Shown: positions 50,317 to 58,619 of the stretch, in pieces
Position numbering within the stretch: the stretch's first letter is position 1
How the letters are laid out: each line of letters starts with the position of its first letter
From: Peptococcaceae bacterium BRH_c8a
GTDB lineage: Bacteria > Bacillota > Desulfotomaculia > Desulfotomaculales > Desulfallaceae
Direction of reading: 5' to 3'
NCBI GenBank assembly: GCA_000961575.1
Contig: LADP01000039.1
Location: forward strand, 62,001 to 126,000
DNA length: 64,000 nt
The notes under the pieces: model-generated
The model's database searches: none
What the model was told of the DNA's origin: nothing
What the model saw: the letters and a program-made list of their open reading frames with translations, nothing else
Program-made: the position numbers and the translations under genes

Positions 50317-51903
50317 GTGAACAAAACGCAAGTGCAAAGTAATATTCAGGCCGCCCAAACAATGCAGCCCTGCGGAAGTCCTGCAAGTTCGATTGCAAGG
50401 AGTGACGGTTGGCCCAGCCTGGATTTCATGTCCATCCTGCAGGTGATATTTGCCCGCCATACTCTCGCCGCCGCTGGTAAAGAATGCTGCAACTTAGGCT
50501 ATGGAAAAGAGCAAGCCCAGTCTAGTACCAACCTGCAAACTAATCTGTCTGATCAGTTCTTCCCAGTCACCAGCGACGATACGGCAGACCGGGAAGATGC
50601 CGCTGTAGCTATGATAGCCTCAGAACCGGTGCTTATGGAGTTGCTCGCGATGTTACCGGGTAAGCTGCTGCAAAACTGGGAGGCCGGTATGCCGCAGGAA
50701 GAAGACGGTTTACCAAATAGCTTTTTACAGGCTGCCCAAGAAGTGCCGGCGTTCAACAATTATATGAATGCGGAAATTAAGGTTGACGAAACGGTTTTAG
50801 GGCCGGAAGGTGTCACGACAAAACCAATCATTAGTAACGGTCTGCCAGTGCTGCCAGGTTGGCTTAATCTTACGCAGGAACAAAAACAGCAGCCGCTCCA
50901 ATTTTTAAACCAGGATCACATCCAACAAACGCTAAAACATTTGGAGCAATACCTGCTGCTAGCTGAAAAACCAACCGCTCCTGCTAGCAATGCAGCCGGG
51001 GTAACCCAAAATACAATTGAGGGTGCCGCTACACTGAATAATTTAGCACCCATGGCAGAGCAGCTTTCCAGCATGCTGCGAGATTTGATAAAGAGTCCGT
51101 ATAACCAAACACCGGACAACAGGTTACAAACCCAGCCGGTATTAGAAAAGATAGCCACAAGCCCAGGCATTAACGTCAGCAACATTAACGTCAGCAACAT
51201 TAACGTCAGCAACATTAACGTCAGCAACATTAACGTAAGTAACATTAATGTAAAATCCTTAACGCATAATTTTAATTTAAACGAAGCAACAACAGCCACA
51301 ACCGGTAATGGTGCAGTTAACGGCCTACCCAATGTAAACACAGCATTAGAACCATCTAATAACACACCCCGGGCAGACCTGCCCCAGGTTGCACTAAACA
51401 ATTTCGATTCAATAGCTACAGTTACCAAATCCATGGGCGGAGAAACGGCACCGGCATCACGCAGTATCGAACAGCCGCTGTTAATGCAACTGGCCGAAGC
51501 CATCCGGGGGCAAATTGCCAAAGACGGTCTTGGAAGCACCCACGTCCGGCTGCAATTACAGCCCGAAAGTCTGGGCGAAGTGGTAATCAAATTGGTGTAC
51601 AAAGACGGTAACGTATCGACCCACTTCCATGCCGCCACCGAAAGCGTTCGCCAAATTATTGAAAGTTCCCTCGGCCAACTGAGGGAAACCCTGGCCACGC
51701 ACAACATTAACCTGCAGCAGTCCACGGTGACTACCGGAGGTGATCAGGGACGCTGGGCGCAGGAATCAAACCGCGACCAGCAATTTAATCGGCCTGGTCG
51801 GCAATCAAGCAACGGGCCCGGCGCCAGAGAAGAAATAGCCTCTGAACCGGTAATTGAAAAGCCAAAAATGATTTATCAGAACCGCGTGAACCATTTTGTA
51901 TAA
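50317..51903 (+). CDS. fliK: Flagellar hook-length control protein FliK
   Basis: The 528-residue product has a long, low-conservation N-terminal part and the FliK C-terminal domain with HVRLQLQPESLGEVVIKLVY followed by SSLGQLRETLATHNINLQQS. It measures the hook and switches export from hook to filament proteins. Residues 284-313 hold about six copies of a pentapeptide (NINVS), encoded by a 15-nt tandem repeat at 51168-51257, in the linker region. GTG 50317 is in the ribosome site AAAGGGGGTG, and GTG 50332 is an alternative start. Confidence 0.9.
   Translation: MNKTQVQSNIQAAQTMQPCGSPASSIARSDGWPSLDFMSILQVIFARHTLAAAGKECCNLGYGKEQAQSSTNLQTNLSDQFFPVTSDDTADREDAAVAMIASEPVLMELLAMLPGKLLQNWEAGMPQEEDGLPNSFLQAAQEVPAFNNYMNAEIKVDETVLGPEGVTTKPIISNGLPVLPGWLNLTQEQKQQPLQFLNQDHIQQTLKHLEQYLLLAEKPTAPASNAAGVTQNTIEGAATLNNLAPMAEQLSSMLRDLIKSPYNQTPDNRLQTQPVLEKIATSPGINVSNINVSNINVSNINVSNINVSNINVKSLTHNFNLNEATTATTGNGAVNGLPNVNTALEPSNNTPRADLPQVALNNFDSIATVTKSMGGETAPASRSIEQPLLMQLAEAIRGQIAKDGLGSTHVRLQLQPESLGEVVIKLVYKDGNVSTHFHAATESVRQIIESSLGQLRETLATHNINLQQSTVTTGGDQGRWAQESNRDQQFNRPGRQSSNGPGAREEIASEPVIEKPKMIYQNRVNHFV
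51168..51257 (+). repeat. 15-nt tandem repeat in fliK, about six units
   Basis: CATTAACGTCAGCAA occurs in four perfect copies from 51168, then in two degenerate copies with AAGTAA- and AAAATC-type ends. It encodes a NINVS-type pentapeptide. Gain or loss of units would keep the frame, so it changes only the length of the FliK linker. Confidence 0.92.
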
Positions 51904-51918
51904 CCAAGGAGGTGCGAC

Positions 51919-52593
51919 ATGACAGAAGCAATCAGTAGCAGCAGCAACGATTATTACCTACCGGATAAGAACAAAACCAAAGAACAACAGGGACTGGCTG
52001 ATCCCGCAGCTTTCCTGAAAATCCTGGTGGCCCAGATGAAGTACCAGAACCCTATGCAGCCCCAGGATAGCGAAACCTTCATTAGCCAGTTGACCCAGAT
52101 GGCCTCCATGGAGCAGATGTACAACATGGGTCAGAGTATGGACAAAATGGCTACACAGTACGAGATGGCCCGGTACTTCCAACTTATCGGCCAGCAGGTA
52201 TCTCTGGTTAACGAGGATGAAATAATAACCGGCCAAGTTGGTGGCGTAACCCTTTTAGATGATCAGCCAACTTTTTACCTGGATGGAGGTTTCAGCGGCG
52301 AACATTATACATTGGACCAAGTGATAAACATAACCGGCAACGCTAACGATAACTCACTTTTACCATATCTAGACTTGGTCGACCGTCAAGTTACAGTTAT
52401 AGACGACAATGTTGAAATTTCCGGGCTAGTAGAAAAGGTGCTCATGCAAAACGGGAACGTGCTCATTACAATAGACGGCTCGGAATACAGTGTGGGACAG
52501 ATTATTGAACTGCACAGCAGGCCCGAAGAAGAAACAACAACCGTTCCAGAAGTCGAAACCGAAACCACAGAGGAAATAATAACCGAGGTATAA
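51919..52593 (+). CDS. flgD: Flagellar hook assembly protein FlgD
   Basis: The 224-residue product has KYQNPMQPQDSETFISQLTQ followed by MASMEQM, the FlgD signature, and a C-terminal beta domain. The last residues are unusually acidic and rich in Thr and Glu (EEETTTVPEVETETTEE). FlgD is the hook scaffold. AAGGAGGTG precedes the ATG. Confidence 0.95.
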   Translation: MTEAISSSSNDYYLPDKNKTKEQQGLADPAAFLKILVAQMKYQNPMQPQDSETFISQLTQMASMEQMYNMGQSMDKMATQYEMARYFQLIGQQVSLVNEDEIITGQVGGVTLLDDQPTFYLDGGFSGEHYTLDQVINITGNANDNSLLPYLDLVDRQVTVIDDNVEISGLVEKVLMQNGNVLITIDGSEYSVGQIIELHSRPEEETTTVPEVETETTEEIITEV

Positions 52594-52638
52594 ACGAAAG
52601 TATGTATACCTCAATGGGCGAAGGGTAGGTGAAATACA

Positions 52639-53031
52639 TTGAACGTCAAGGGGGTGCAGTTCACTCCCGAACCGATTGTTCGGAAAACCGGTCCGGGCGC
52701 TACCAAACCCCAAGCCGGCAGTAACGCCACAGGCAGTTTCCAAGATGTTTTGTTTCGGGAACTGGCAAACATTGGGCAAATTAAAGTTTCCGCCCATGCC
52801 CAGAAAAGGATGCAGGAAAGGAACATCAATTTGGGCAGTGAGGACTGGCATAAAATAAACGATGCCATGAATAAGGCGGAGGCCAAGGGAGCCAAAAACT
52901 CCTTGTTTATTCACGGTGAACTGGCTCTTATTGTCAGCGTAAAAAATCGCACCGTAGTGTCCGCCATCGACGAAGAATCAATAAAGGAGCATGTCTTTAC
53001 CAATATAGACAGCGCCATATTCACCAAATAA
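52639..53031 (+). CDS. TIGR02530-type flagellar operon protein
   Basis: The 130-residue product has the conserved IKVSAHAQKRMQERNINLGS and ALIVSVKNRTVVSAID segments of the flagellar operon protein family found after flgD in many Firmicutes. Function is not known. TTG start behind GGTAGGTG. It has a disordered N-terminal 30 residues and a compact domain after it. Confidence 0.8.
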   Translation: MNVKGVQFTPEPIVRKTGPGATKPQAGSNATGSFQDVLFRELANIGQIKVSAHAQKRMQERNINLGSEDWHKINDAMNKAEAKGAKNSLFIHGELALIVSVKNRTVVSAIDEESIKEHVFTNIDSAIFTK

Positions 53032-53125
53032 GCAGCCGGACCTTCGGGAGGCTGTGGGCCGCCGAATGAATGAAGTGGCCCGGAAATTAACAGCTTTTAG
53101 CCATTTAGTTATCAAGGAGGTTACT

Positions 53126-53923
53126 ATGATCCGATTAATGTATTCCGGGGTGTCTGGAATGCGAAGCCACCAGGTGCGCATGGACATCATCGGCAATAAC
53201 ATATCCAATGAAAATACAACCGCCTACAAGTCTACCAGAGCCGACTTCAAAGACACTCTATACCAGGCCATCGGCGCATCCGGTAACGCCAAAGGAGCCT
53301 GCCAGGTCGGCACCGGGGTAGGTATTGCAGGTATAACAAGTAATTTTGACCAAGGGCCGCTTCAGCCCACCGGGCGGAAGCTAGACCTGGCCATCAAAGG
53401 TTCCGGTTTTTTTGGTGCGCTGGATACGTATGGTAATTTAAAGTTCACCAGGGATGGGGCATTTTTCTTTGACAAGGCCGGGTACCTATTGAATGCTTCA
53501 GGCCTCAATGTTGTCGATGCTGACGGGGAGGCAATTATAATAGAAGACCTGCACGACCGGAAGAAGGTTGAAATCTCAGAGAACGGTGAAATATTCAAGT
53601 CCGAGTTTGATTTGGGGACGGGAGAAACCGAATACACCACCCTGGGTCAGATAGGCCTGTTTAATTTTCAAAACGTGCCCGGCCTGTCCAAAACAGGGGA
53701 TAACCTGTTCCTGGAAAACGATAACACCGGGGAAAGGACATCCAACGCAGAAGGCCCCGATGGTTTCGGCACTATTTATTCCGGGTATCTGGAAGCAGCC
53801 AACCTGGACTTGATTGGTGAACTGTCCAACCTTATTGCCACTCAGCGCGGCTACCAGGCCAACGCTAAGGCTTTTATGACTGCGGATGAGGTGCTGCAGG
53901 AAACTATTCAGCTAAAACGCTAG
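53126..53923 (+). CDS. Flagellar hook/rod protein, FlgE/FlgG-type (short paralogue)
   Basis: The 265-residue product starts MIRLMYSGVSGMRSHQVRMD and has the axial motif IIGNNISNEN. The C-terminus ATQRGYQANAKAFMTADEVL pairs with the N-terminus. The length is like B. subtilis FlgE (about 264 residues). It is followed 37 nt later by a longer relative with a similar start. Its role could be rod or hook. I chose ATG 53126 after AAGGAGG; an in-frame start 72 nt earlier lacks a ribosome site. Confidence 0.85.
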   Translation: MIRLMYSGVSGMRSHQVRMDIIGNNISNENTTAYKSTRADFKDTLYQAIGASGNAKGACQVGTGVGIAGITSNFDQGPLQPTGRKLDLAIKGSGFFGALDTYGNLKFTRDGAFFFDKAGYLLNASGLNVVDADGEAIIIEDLHDRKKVEISENGEIFKSEFDLGTGETEYTTLGQIGLFNFQNVPGLSKTGDNLFLENDNTGERTSNAEGPDGFGTIYSGYLEAANLDLIGELSNLIATQRGYQANAKAFMTADEVLQETIQLKR

Positions 53924-53960
53924 GTTTAAATTATAAACATTAAACAAGGAGGGTAAATAG

Positions 53961-55151
53961 ATGATTCGTTCTCTCTTTTCAGGAGTTTCAGGCATGAAAA
54001 GCCATCAGATACGCATGGACGTAATCGGTAACAACATCGCTAATGTTAATACAGTCGGTTTTAAAAGAGGCCGAGCCAATTTTGAAGATACACTTTACCA
54101 AACCATTAAAAGTTCCAGTAAAACAACCAACCCCGCTCAGGCAGGTCTGGGTACTTCGATTGCTGGCATAACCTCAGATATGAATTCAGGGGGATTGCAG
54201 TCCACAGGCAGGGCCCTGGATCTGGCCATTAACGGTGACGGGTTTTTCAGGTTTTCTGATCCCAATAAAAATTATGACGATGTCAGCAACAAATTATACG
54301 GTAGAGAAGGTACACTTTATATCGGTAATAATGGCAGTATCATCAATTCTAATGGTTTGAAATTGGTTGCCTACCAGTGGGACAGGGCGCTCGAAACTGC
54401 AACGACTGCTCCAGCAGTGACGGCTGACGGACAAATTGAATTGCAGAGGATTAAAGTGGATCCCAATACTCTCCAACCAATAACAACACCTGCTTATCCA
54501 ATTATACCTGTTGACATTAGTACTGGTATGACAGTAGATGAAATTGTTGATGTAATTAACACTAAAACCAGCAATACCGGAGTCGTTGCCTCTAATACGA
54601 ATGGCTTTTTAACCTTGGCTTCTGAATTAAATTCACTGGACGGATTTAGAATCGGTGCTATTGGTGCAGGCATAGATTTGGGAACCGGACTAAATGCAAA
54701 TACAACATATAGCTACGACTCTGCGTCTTACGGTCAACGTCCACTTGAAATTGACCCCGATGATATTCCCGTTGGCAGCATCAAATTTTTAAACGACGGC
54801 AGCGTTATCGGATATGATAACCAAGGGAACAACCTGGAATGGACAGACATGGAAGGAAATAAATACGATTCTACAATGATTAAATTATTTACTTTCCCAA
54901 ACCAGGACGGTCTGGAAAGGGTTGATAAAAACATTTTCACCCTCAGTCCAAGCAGTGGTAAGGAACAAGAAGGCGTATCAGGCACCACTGGTTACGGAAC
55001 CATTGAATCAGGTTACCTGGAAATGTCCAATGTTGACCTGACGGATGAGTTTTCCACCATGATCACCACCCAGCGCGGTTATCAGGCCAGCGCCAGGATG
55101 ATTACCATTTCGGACACAATGCTGGAAGAGTTGCTGAACCTGAAACGCTAA
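53961..55151 (+). CDS. flgE: Flagellar hook protein FlgE
   Basis: The 396-residue product starts MIRSLFSGVSGMKSHQIRMD followed by VIGNNIANVNTVGFKRGRAN, the hook protein signature. It ends with TQRGYQASARMITISDTMLE. Residues about 140-300 form the exposed insert that is absent from the short paralogue upstream and more AT-rich. It forms the hook. The ATG follows AAGGAGG. A GC-rich hairpin lies after the stop. Confidence 0.93.
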   Translation: MIRSLFSGVSGMKSHQIRMDVIGNNIANVNTVGFKRGRANFEDTLYQTIKSSSKTTNPAQAGLGTSIAGITSDMNSGGLQSTGRALDLAINGDGFFRFSDPNKNYDDVSNKLYGREGTLYIGNNGSIINSNGLKLVAYQWDRALETATTAPAVTADGQIELQRIKVDPNTLQPITTPAYPIIPVDISTGMTVDEIVDVINTKTSNTGVVASNTNGFLTLASELNSLDGFRIGAIGAGIDLGTGLNANTTYSYDSASYGQRPLEIDPDDIPVGSIKFLNDGSVIGYDNQGNNLEWTDMEGNKYDSTMIKLFTFPNQDGLERVDKNIFTLSPSSGKEQEGVSGTTGYGTIESGYLEMSNVDLTDEFSTMITTQRGYQASARMITISDTMLEELLNLKR

Positions 55152-55160
55152 TAGCCTATT

Positions 55161-55183
55161 CCGCGCGCCGTGACGGCGCGCGG
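55161..55183 (+). repeat. GC-rich hairpin after flgE
   Basis: CCGCGCGCCG and CGGCGCGCGG are perfect 10-bp arms around TGA. No T-run follows, so it is not a simple terminator. It could block 3' exonucleases and shape the relative levels of flgE and fliL mRNA. Confidence 0.7.
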
Positions 55184-55298
55184 ACAAAACCTATTGCCAG
55201 ATAATTTAATTCAGAAACATTTGGCGCATACTTGGCCTGAATGAACAACACATATGAAGACTACCGTTAATAACGATTCTTAGGTAGGGTGAGGAAAA

Positions 55299-55814
55299 AT
55301 GGCATTCAGAAAACCGAACAAAAAGGAAGTAGGAACAAAAAACGCAAGTACCGCCGCAGAAAAAAAATCCGGCGTAGGTAACCTGGTAGTGTTGTTTGCC
55401 ATGATGATGGTGGTATTTCTGGTGGGCGCCGGTATGGTCATTGGTTATTTCAGATTCCTGGATCCGGACAAAAAGGAAGCCGAGGCGGAAACAAAAGAAC
55501 AAGAAGTGGTGATGCAGGCCATGGATTTGGGTGACATGGTGGTTAATCTGGCCGACCAGGACGGCAGCCATTATTTAAAACTTACCATTACCATCGAGCA
55601 CCCGGTTGATAAGGAAATTGAAGCAAAAATTAATGAAAAAAAACATCTGATTACCGAAACTATTTTACTTACTCTGCGCAGTAAGAACCTGAACCAGGTC
55701 CGTCCTCCGGAAGCTATCGACCAATTAAAGAATGAACTTGTGACGGCAGTTAATAATCGCCTGGGCGAGCCGGTCATCGCTAAGATTTATTTTACCGAGT
55801 ACATTGTGCAGTAA
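55299..55814 (+). CDS. fliL: Flagellar basal-body-associated protein FliL
   Basis: The 171-residue product has one transmembrane helix (about residues 26-50), then a domain with YLKLTITIEHPVDKEIEAKI and QLKNELVTAVNNRLGEPVIA. FliL surrounds the stator and is needed for full torque in some species. GTGAGG precedes the ATG. The last codons (GTGCAGTAA) are repeated three more times in the gap downstream. Confidence 0.93.
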   Translation: MAFRKPNKKEVGTKNASTAAEKKSGVGNLVVLFAMMMVVFLVGAGMVIGYFRFLDPDKKEAEAETKEQEVVMQAMDLGDMVVNLADQDGSHYLKLTITIEHPVDKEIEAKINEKKHLITETILLTLRSKNLNQVRPPEAIDQLKNELVTAVNNRLGEPVIAKIYFTEYIVQ

Positions 55815-55878
55815 ATATTACCGAAAATAGTCCATTAAACTGTGCAGTAAAAAATTGTGCAGTAAACAGTGCAGTAAA
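55806..55878 (+). repeat. GTGCAGTAAA repeated four times at the fliL end
   Basis: GTGCAGTAAA occurs at 55806, 55842, 55857 and 55869; the first one contains the fliL stop codon. The later copies look like short duplications of the fliL tail. They run directly into a GTCATCCTGAGCG element. The usual place of fliM is here. Confidence 0.8.
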
Positions 55879-55880
55879 AT

Positions 55881-55936
55881 GTCATCCTGAGCGTAGCGAA
55901 GGATCTGGGCTTTAAGATTCTTCGCTGCGCCAGCAA
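55881..55936 (+). repeat. GTCATCCTGAGCG-family element, copy 4
   Basis: Begins GTCATCCTGAGCGTAGCGAA and has a second arm AGATTCTTCGCTGCG, but the end is more diverged than at 1293. It lies in the fliL-fliN gap among other repeats. Confidence 0.8.
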
Positions 55937-55990
55937 ACTACTAACTATCGACTACTGACTACTGACTACTGAATTCTGAATTCTAACTAC
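55937..55990 (+). repeat. AGTCAGTAGTCAG dispersed repeat, copy 5 (inverted)
   Basis: CGACTACTGACTACTGACTA continues into CTGAATTCTGAATTC. Same units as at 9698 in the opposite direction. It is the longest run in the window and ends 17 nt before the fliN start. Confidence 0.75.
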
Positions 55991-56007
55991 ATAAGGGGTT
56001 TTAACGT

Positions 56008-56388
56008 ATGCTCTCTCAACGCGAACTGGACGAATTCCTGGGTGATTTCAGTGAAAACAAGACAACGGTTAAAAAGGTGCAGTTTCCTGCACTCAGTGCC
56101 AGTGCCGCACTGCCCCAGGCCCGCCTACCCATGGAGTTTGTTGGTGATGTGATTGTAGATATCTGTGCCGAACTGGGCAAGGCAACCCTAACCGTAAAAG
56201 AAATTCTTAATATCAAGGAAGATTATATTATTGAACTGGAAAAGGCGGCGGGAGACAATATTAACCTTAAGGTAAACGGCCAGGAATTCGCCAAGGGTGA
56301 AGTGATTATCATCGGCAATAACTTGGGCATCCGGGTGGACCGGATTCTTGAACTGGGTCATTCCAAAACCAACAAGGAAGCTAAATAA
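56008..56388 (+). CDS. fliN: Flagellar motor switch protein FliN, with FliM/FliY-like N-terminus
   Basis: The 126-residue product has a SpoA/FliN domain at its C-terminus (LGKATLTVKEILNIKEDYII, GNNLGIRVDRIL). The N-terminus MLSQRELDEFLGDF resembles the LSQxEIDxLL helix that begins FliM and FliY, where CheY or CheC-type partners bind. It is far shorter than FliY. It lies after fliL, where Firmicutes normally have fliM and then fliY or fliN. No fliM was found in this window. The ATG is preceded by AAGGGG. Confidence 0.88.
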   Translation: MLSQRELDEFLGDFSENKTTVKKVQFPALSASAALPQARLPMEFVGDVIVDICAELGKATLTVKEILNIKEDYIIELEKAAGDNINLKVNGQEFAKGEVIIIGNNLGIRVDRILELGHSKTNKEAK

Positions 56389-56736
56389 ATGGATAAAGAA
56401 TTACTGGCCGCACTAATTCGGATTATCATTTTACTGCCCTTGATTTGTGTGCTGGCTTACCTTACTGTACGTTTCGGCCTGGGTCGATCAAAACACTTGG
56501 CGGCTTACGGCGCCGGTAAAAGGATGCGGGTATTGGAACAGGTATCTATGGGGCCCAAATGCGGGTTAACTCTAACGCAGGTGGGTGATAGGTATATGCT
56601 TTTCGCCCACCAAGAAAACTGCATTATCCTGGTGCGTGAAATGGATCAACCGCCGGAGGAAATTAGTGCGGCCGCCCAGGCCGTGCCGGGCCTGGCCCAA
56701 GTAATTCAGGGCATTCGTACCAAGCGTAGAAAATAA
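56389..56736 (+). CDS. fliO: Flagellar biosynthesis protein FliO
   Basis: The 115-residue product has one transmembrane helix (about residues 8-30) and a basic cytoplasmic domain with RMRVLEQVSMGPKCGLTLTQ. FliO helps assemble the FliP part of the export gate. It starts at the base after the fliN stop. Usual length for Firmicutes FliO. Confidence 0.88.
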   Translation: MDKELLAALIRIIILLPLICVLAYLTVRFGLGRSKHLAAYGAGKRMRVLEQVSMGPKCGLTLTQVGDRYMLFAHQENCIILVREMDQPPEEISAAAQAVPGLAQVIQGIRTKRRK

Positions 56737-56789
56737 GACCGGCAGTAACTGATTAATGCTAAAAGAAATGCAACAAGGCGGGAGAAATA

Positions 56790-57557
56790 TTGACAACTAA
56801 CTGCTGGAAAAAGAATATGCTATTCCTGGCATTGCCGGTTCTATTAACCATCTTATTCCTGGAACCGCTTCCGGTGTCGGCCCAGCCGCTGCCGGGCATA
56901 GACCTAAATATTCAGCCCACCGATGAGCCGGGGCAAGTGGTAAACAGCATTAAGATACTGCTCATGTTCACCCTGCTTTCCCTGGTGCCGGCGATCCTGC
57001 TGATGATGACCAGTTTTACCCGCATCATCGTGGTTCTTTCATTACTACGTACCGCCATAGGCACCCAGCAGGCACCGCCCAACCAGGTAATCATCGGCCT
57101 GGCTCTGTTTTTAACCCTATTTGTGATGGCCCCGGTGTTTACGCAGGTTAATGAACAAGCTGTAGAACCGTACCTAAATGATGAAATTTCCCAGGAGCAG
57201 GCTTGGGATAACGCATACAGCCCGCTGCGCTCATTCATGCTCCGCCAGACCAGGGAAAAAGACCTGGCCTTGTTTGTAAACCTGGCTGAAATAGAAAGGC
57301 CCAACAGCCCCCAAGATCTTCCGGCCCGGGTGGTGATGCCGGCTTTTGTAATCAGTGAATTGAAAACAGCTTTTCAAATTGGTTTTATGATTTATATTCC
57401 TTTTTTGGTTATTGACATGGTGGTGGCCAGCACCCTGATGTCGATGGGGATGTTCATGCTGCCGCCGGTCATGATATCACTGCCTTTTAAGATCTTACTT
57501 TTCGTGATGGTAGACGGCTGGCACCTGGTGGTTAAAACCCTGGTGGAGAGTTTTTAG
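56790..57557 (+). CDS. fliP: Flagellar export gate protein FliP
   Basis: The 255-residue product has a signal peptide (residues about 9-32) and four later helices. TSFTRIIVVLSLLRTAIGTQ and PPNQVIIGLALFLTLFVMAP are the FliP signatures. FliP forms the core of the export gate with FliQ and FliR. TTG start behind GCGGGAG. Confidence 0.96.
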   Translation: MTTNCWKKNMLFLALPVLLTILFLEPLPVSAQPLPGIDLNIQPTDEPGQVVNSIKILLMFTLLSLVPAILLMMTSFTRIIVVLSLLRTAIGTQQAPPNQVIIGLALFLTLFVMAPVFTQVNEQAVEPYLNDEISQEQAWDNAYSPLRSFMLRQTREKDLALFVNLAEIERPNSPQDLPARVVMPAFVISELKTAFQIGFMIYIPFLVIDMVVASTLMSMGMFMLPPVMISLPFKILLFVMVDGWHLVVKTLVESF

Positions 57558-57569
57558 GGGGGTTACGAT

Positions 57570-57839
57570 TTGACCGAAAGTTTTATTATCGAACTAGTAC
57601 GGGAGGCCATCATGATGGTCTGTATTATCGCCCTGCCACCGCTGGTGGTTGCGCTGCTGGTAGGCCTGGTGATTAGCATCATGCAGGCCGCCACCCAAGT
57701 ACAGGAGCAGTCGCTTACTTTTGTGCCCAAAATAATTGCGGTTTTTTTAACCCTGGCCATTATGGCCCCCTGGTCAATTCGGATTATGATTAGCTTTACC
57801 AACCGAGTGTTTAACAGGATTCCCGATTTGCTCAGGTAA
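57570..57839 (+). CDS. fliQ: Flagellar export gate protein FliQ
   Basis: The 89-residue product has two transmembrane helices (about residues 17-38 and 52-74) with IIALPPLVVALLVGLVISIM and TQVQEQSLTFVPKI between them. It is part of the export gate. TTG start behind GGGGGG. It begins 12 nt after fliP. Confidence 0.95.
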   Translation: MTESFIIELVREAIMMVCIIALPPLVVALLVGLVISIMQAATQVQEQSLTFVPKIIAVFLTLAIMAPWSIRIMISFTNRVFNRIPDLLR

Positions 57840-57842
57840 GGA

Positions 57843-58619
57843 GTGCGGGTATTGCCGGATATTGAACAATTGGCCTTATTTTTTCTGGCATTGGCAAGAA
57901 TTACAGCCTTCTTCATTGCTGGACCGTTTTTTTCGTTACGCAACATCCCGGCAACAGTTAAGGTTGGCCTATCACTAATGGTTGCATTAACCGTTTTCCC
58001 GCTCATCGGCCCCGAATACGAGGCTGCCTCGCTGGACGGCTGGGCATACATTTTTGCCTTGGTACGAGAAACACTGGTGGGCCTGGCCATAGGTTACACA
58101 GCCAGTTTGCTGTTAGTGGCAGTGGTTTACGCGGGCAGCCTGATGGACATACATATTGGATTTTTTATGAGCCAGATTTTCGACCCTTTATCAGGCAGCA
58201 TGGCCGGGATCCTCTCCCGGTTCATGTACCTGTTGGGCATGGCGGCTTTGTTGGCCTTTAACGGTCACCACCTGATTATTGCCGCGCTGGTAAATAGTTT
58301 TCAACTGGTACCGCTGAACACCGCCCAGGTAACTGGCGCATCAGCTCTGTTTTTGATTAAAATTTTTGCCCAGATGCTCACCATCGGCGTGCAAATTGCA
58401 GCTCCACTGGTAGCGGTAATGCTGATTATCGATGTAACTATGGGCCTGATAGCCCGGACCGCACCGCAGATAAATGTTTTTATGCTGGGGTTTCCCGTAA
58501 AGATTACTGCCGGGCTAATCACCTTAAGCGTAATGGTGCCGGTACTGGCCCGCATTATCTATTCACTTTGCGACATTATTGAAAAAGACATCACCATCCT
58601 TTTGAAGGGATTGACCTGA
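57843..58619 (+). CDS. fliR: Flagellar export gate protein FliR
   Basis: The 258-residue product has about six transmembrane helices. AFFIAGPFFSLRNIPATVKV and the C-terminal helix GLITLSVMVPVLARIIYSL are typical. It overlaps flhB by one base (TGATG), so the two are coupled. GTG 57843 and TTG 57852 are possible starts. Confidence 0.94.
   Translation: MRVLPDIEQLALFFLALARITAFFIAGPFFSLRNIPATVKVGLSLMVALTVFPLIGPEYEAASLDGWAYIFALVRETLVGLAIGYTASLLLVAVVYAGSLMDIHIGFFMSQIFDPLSGSMAGILSRFMYLLGMAALLAFNGHHLIIAALVNSFQLVPLNTAQVTGASALFLIKIFAQMLTIGVQIAAPLVAVMLIIDVTMGLIARTAPQINVFMLGFPVKITAGLITLSVMVPVLARIIYSLCDIIEKDITILLKGLT

Noticed and set aside
51168-51257. Phase-variable frameshift repeat in fliK
   Set aside because: The unit is 15 nt, so changes in number keep the frame.
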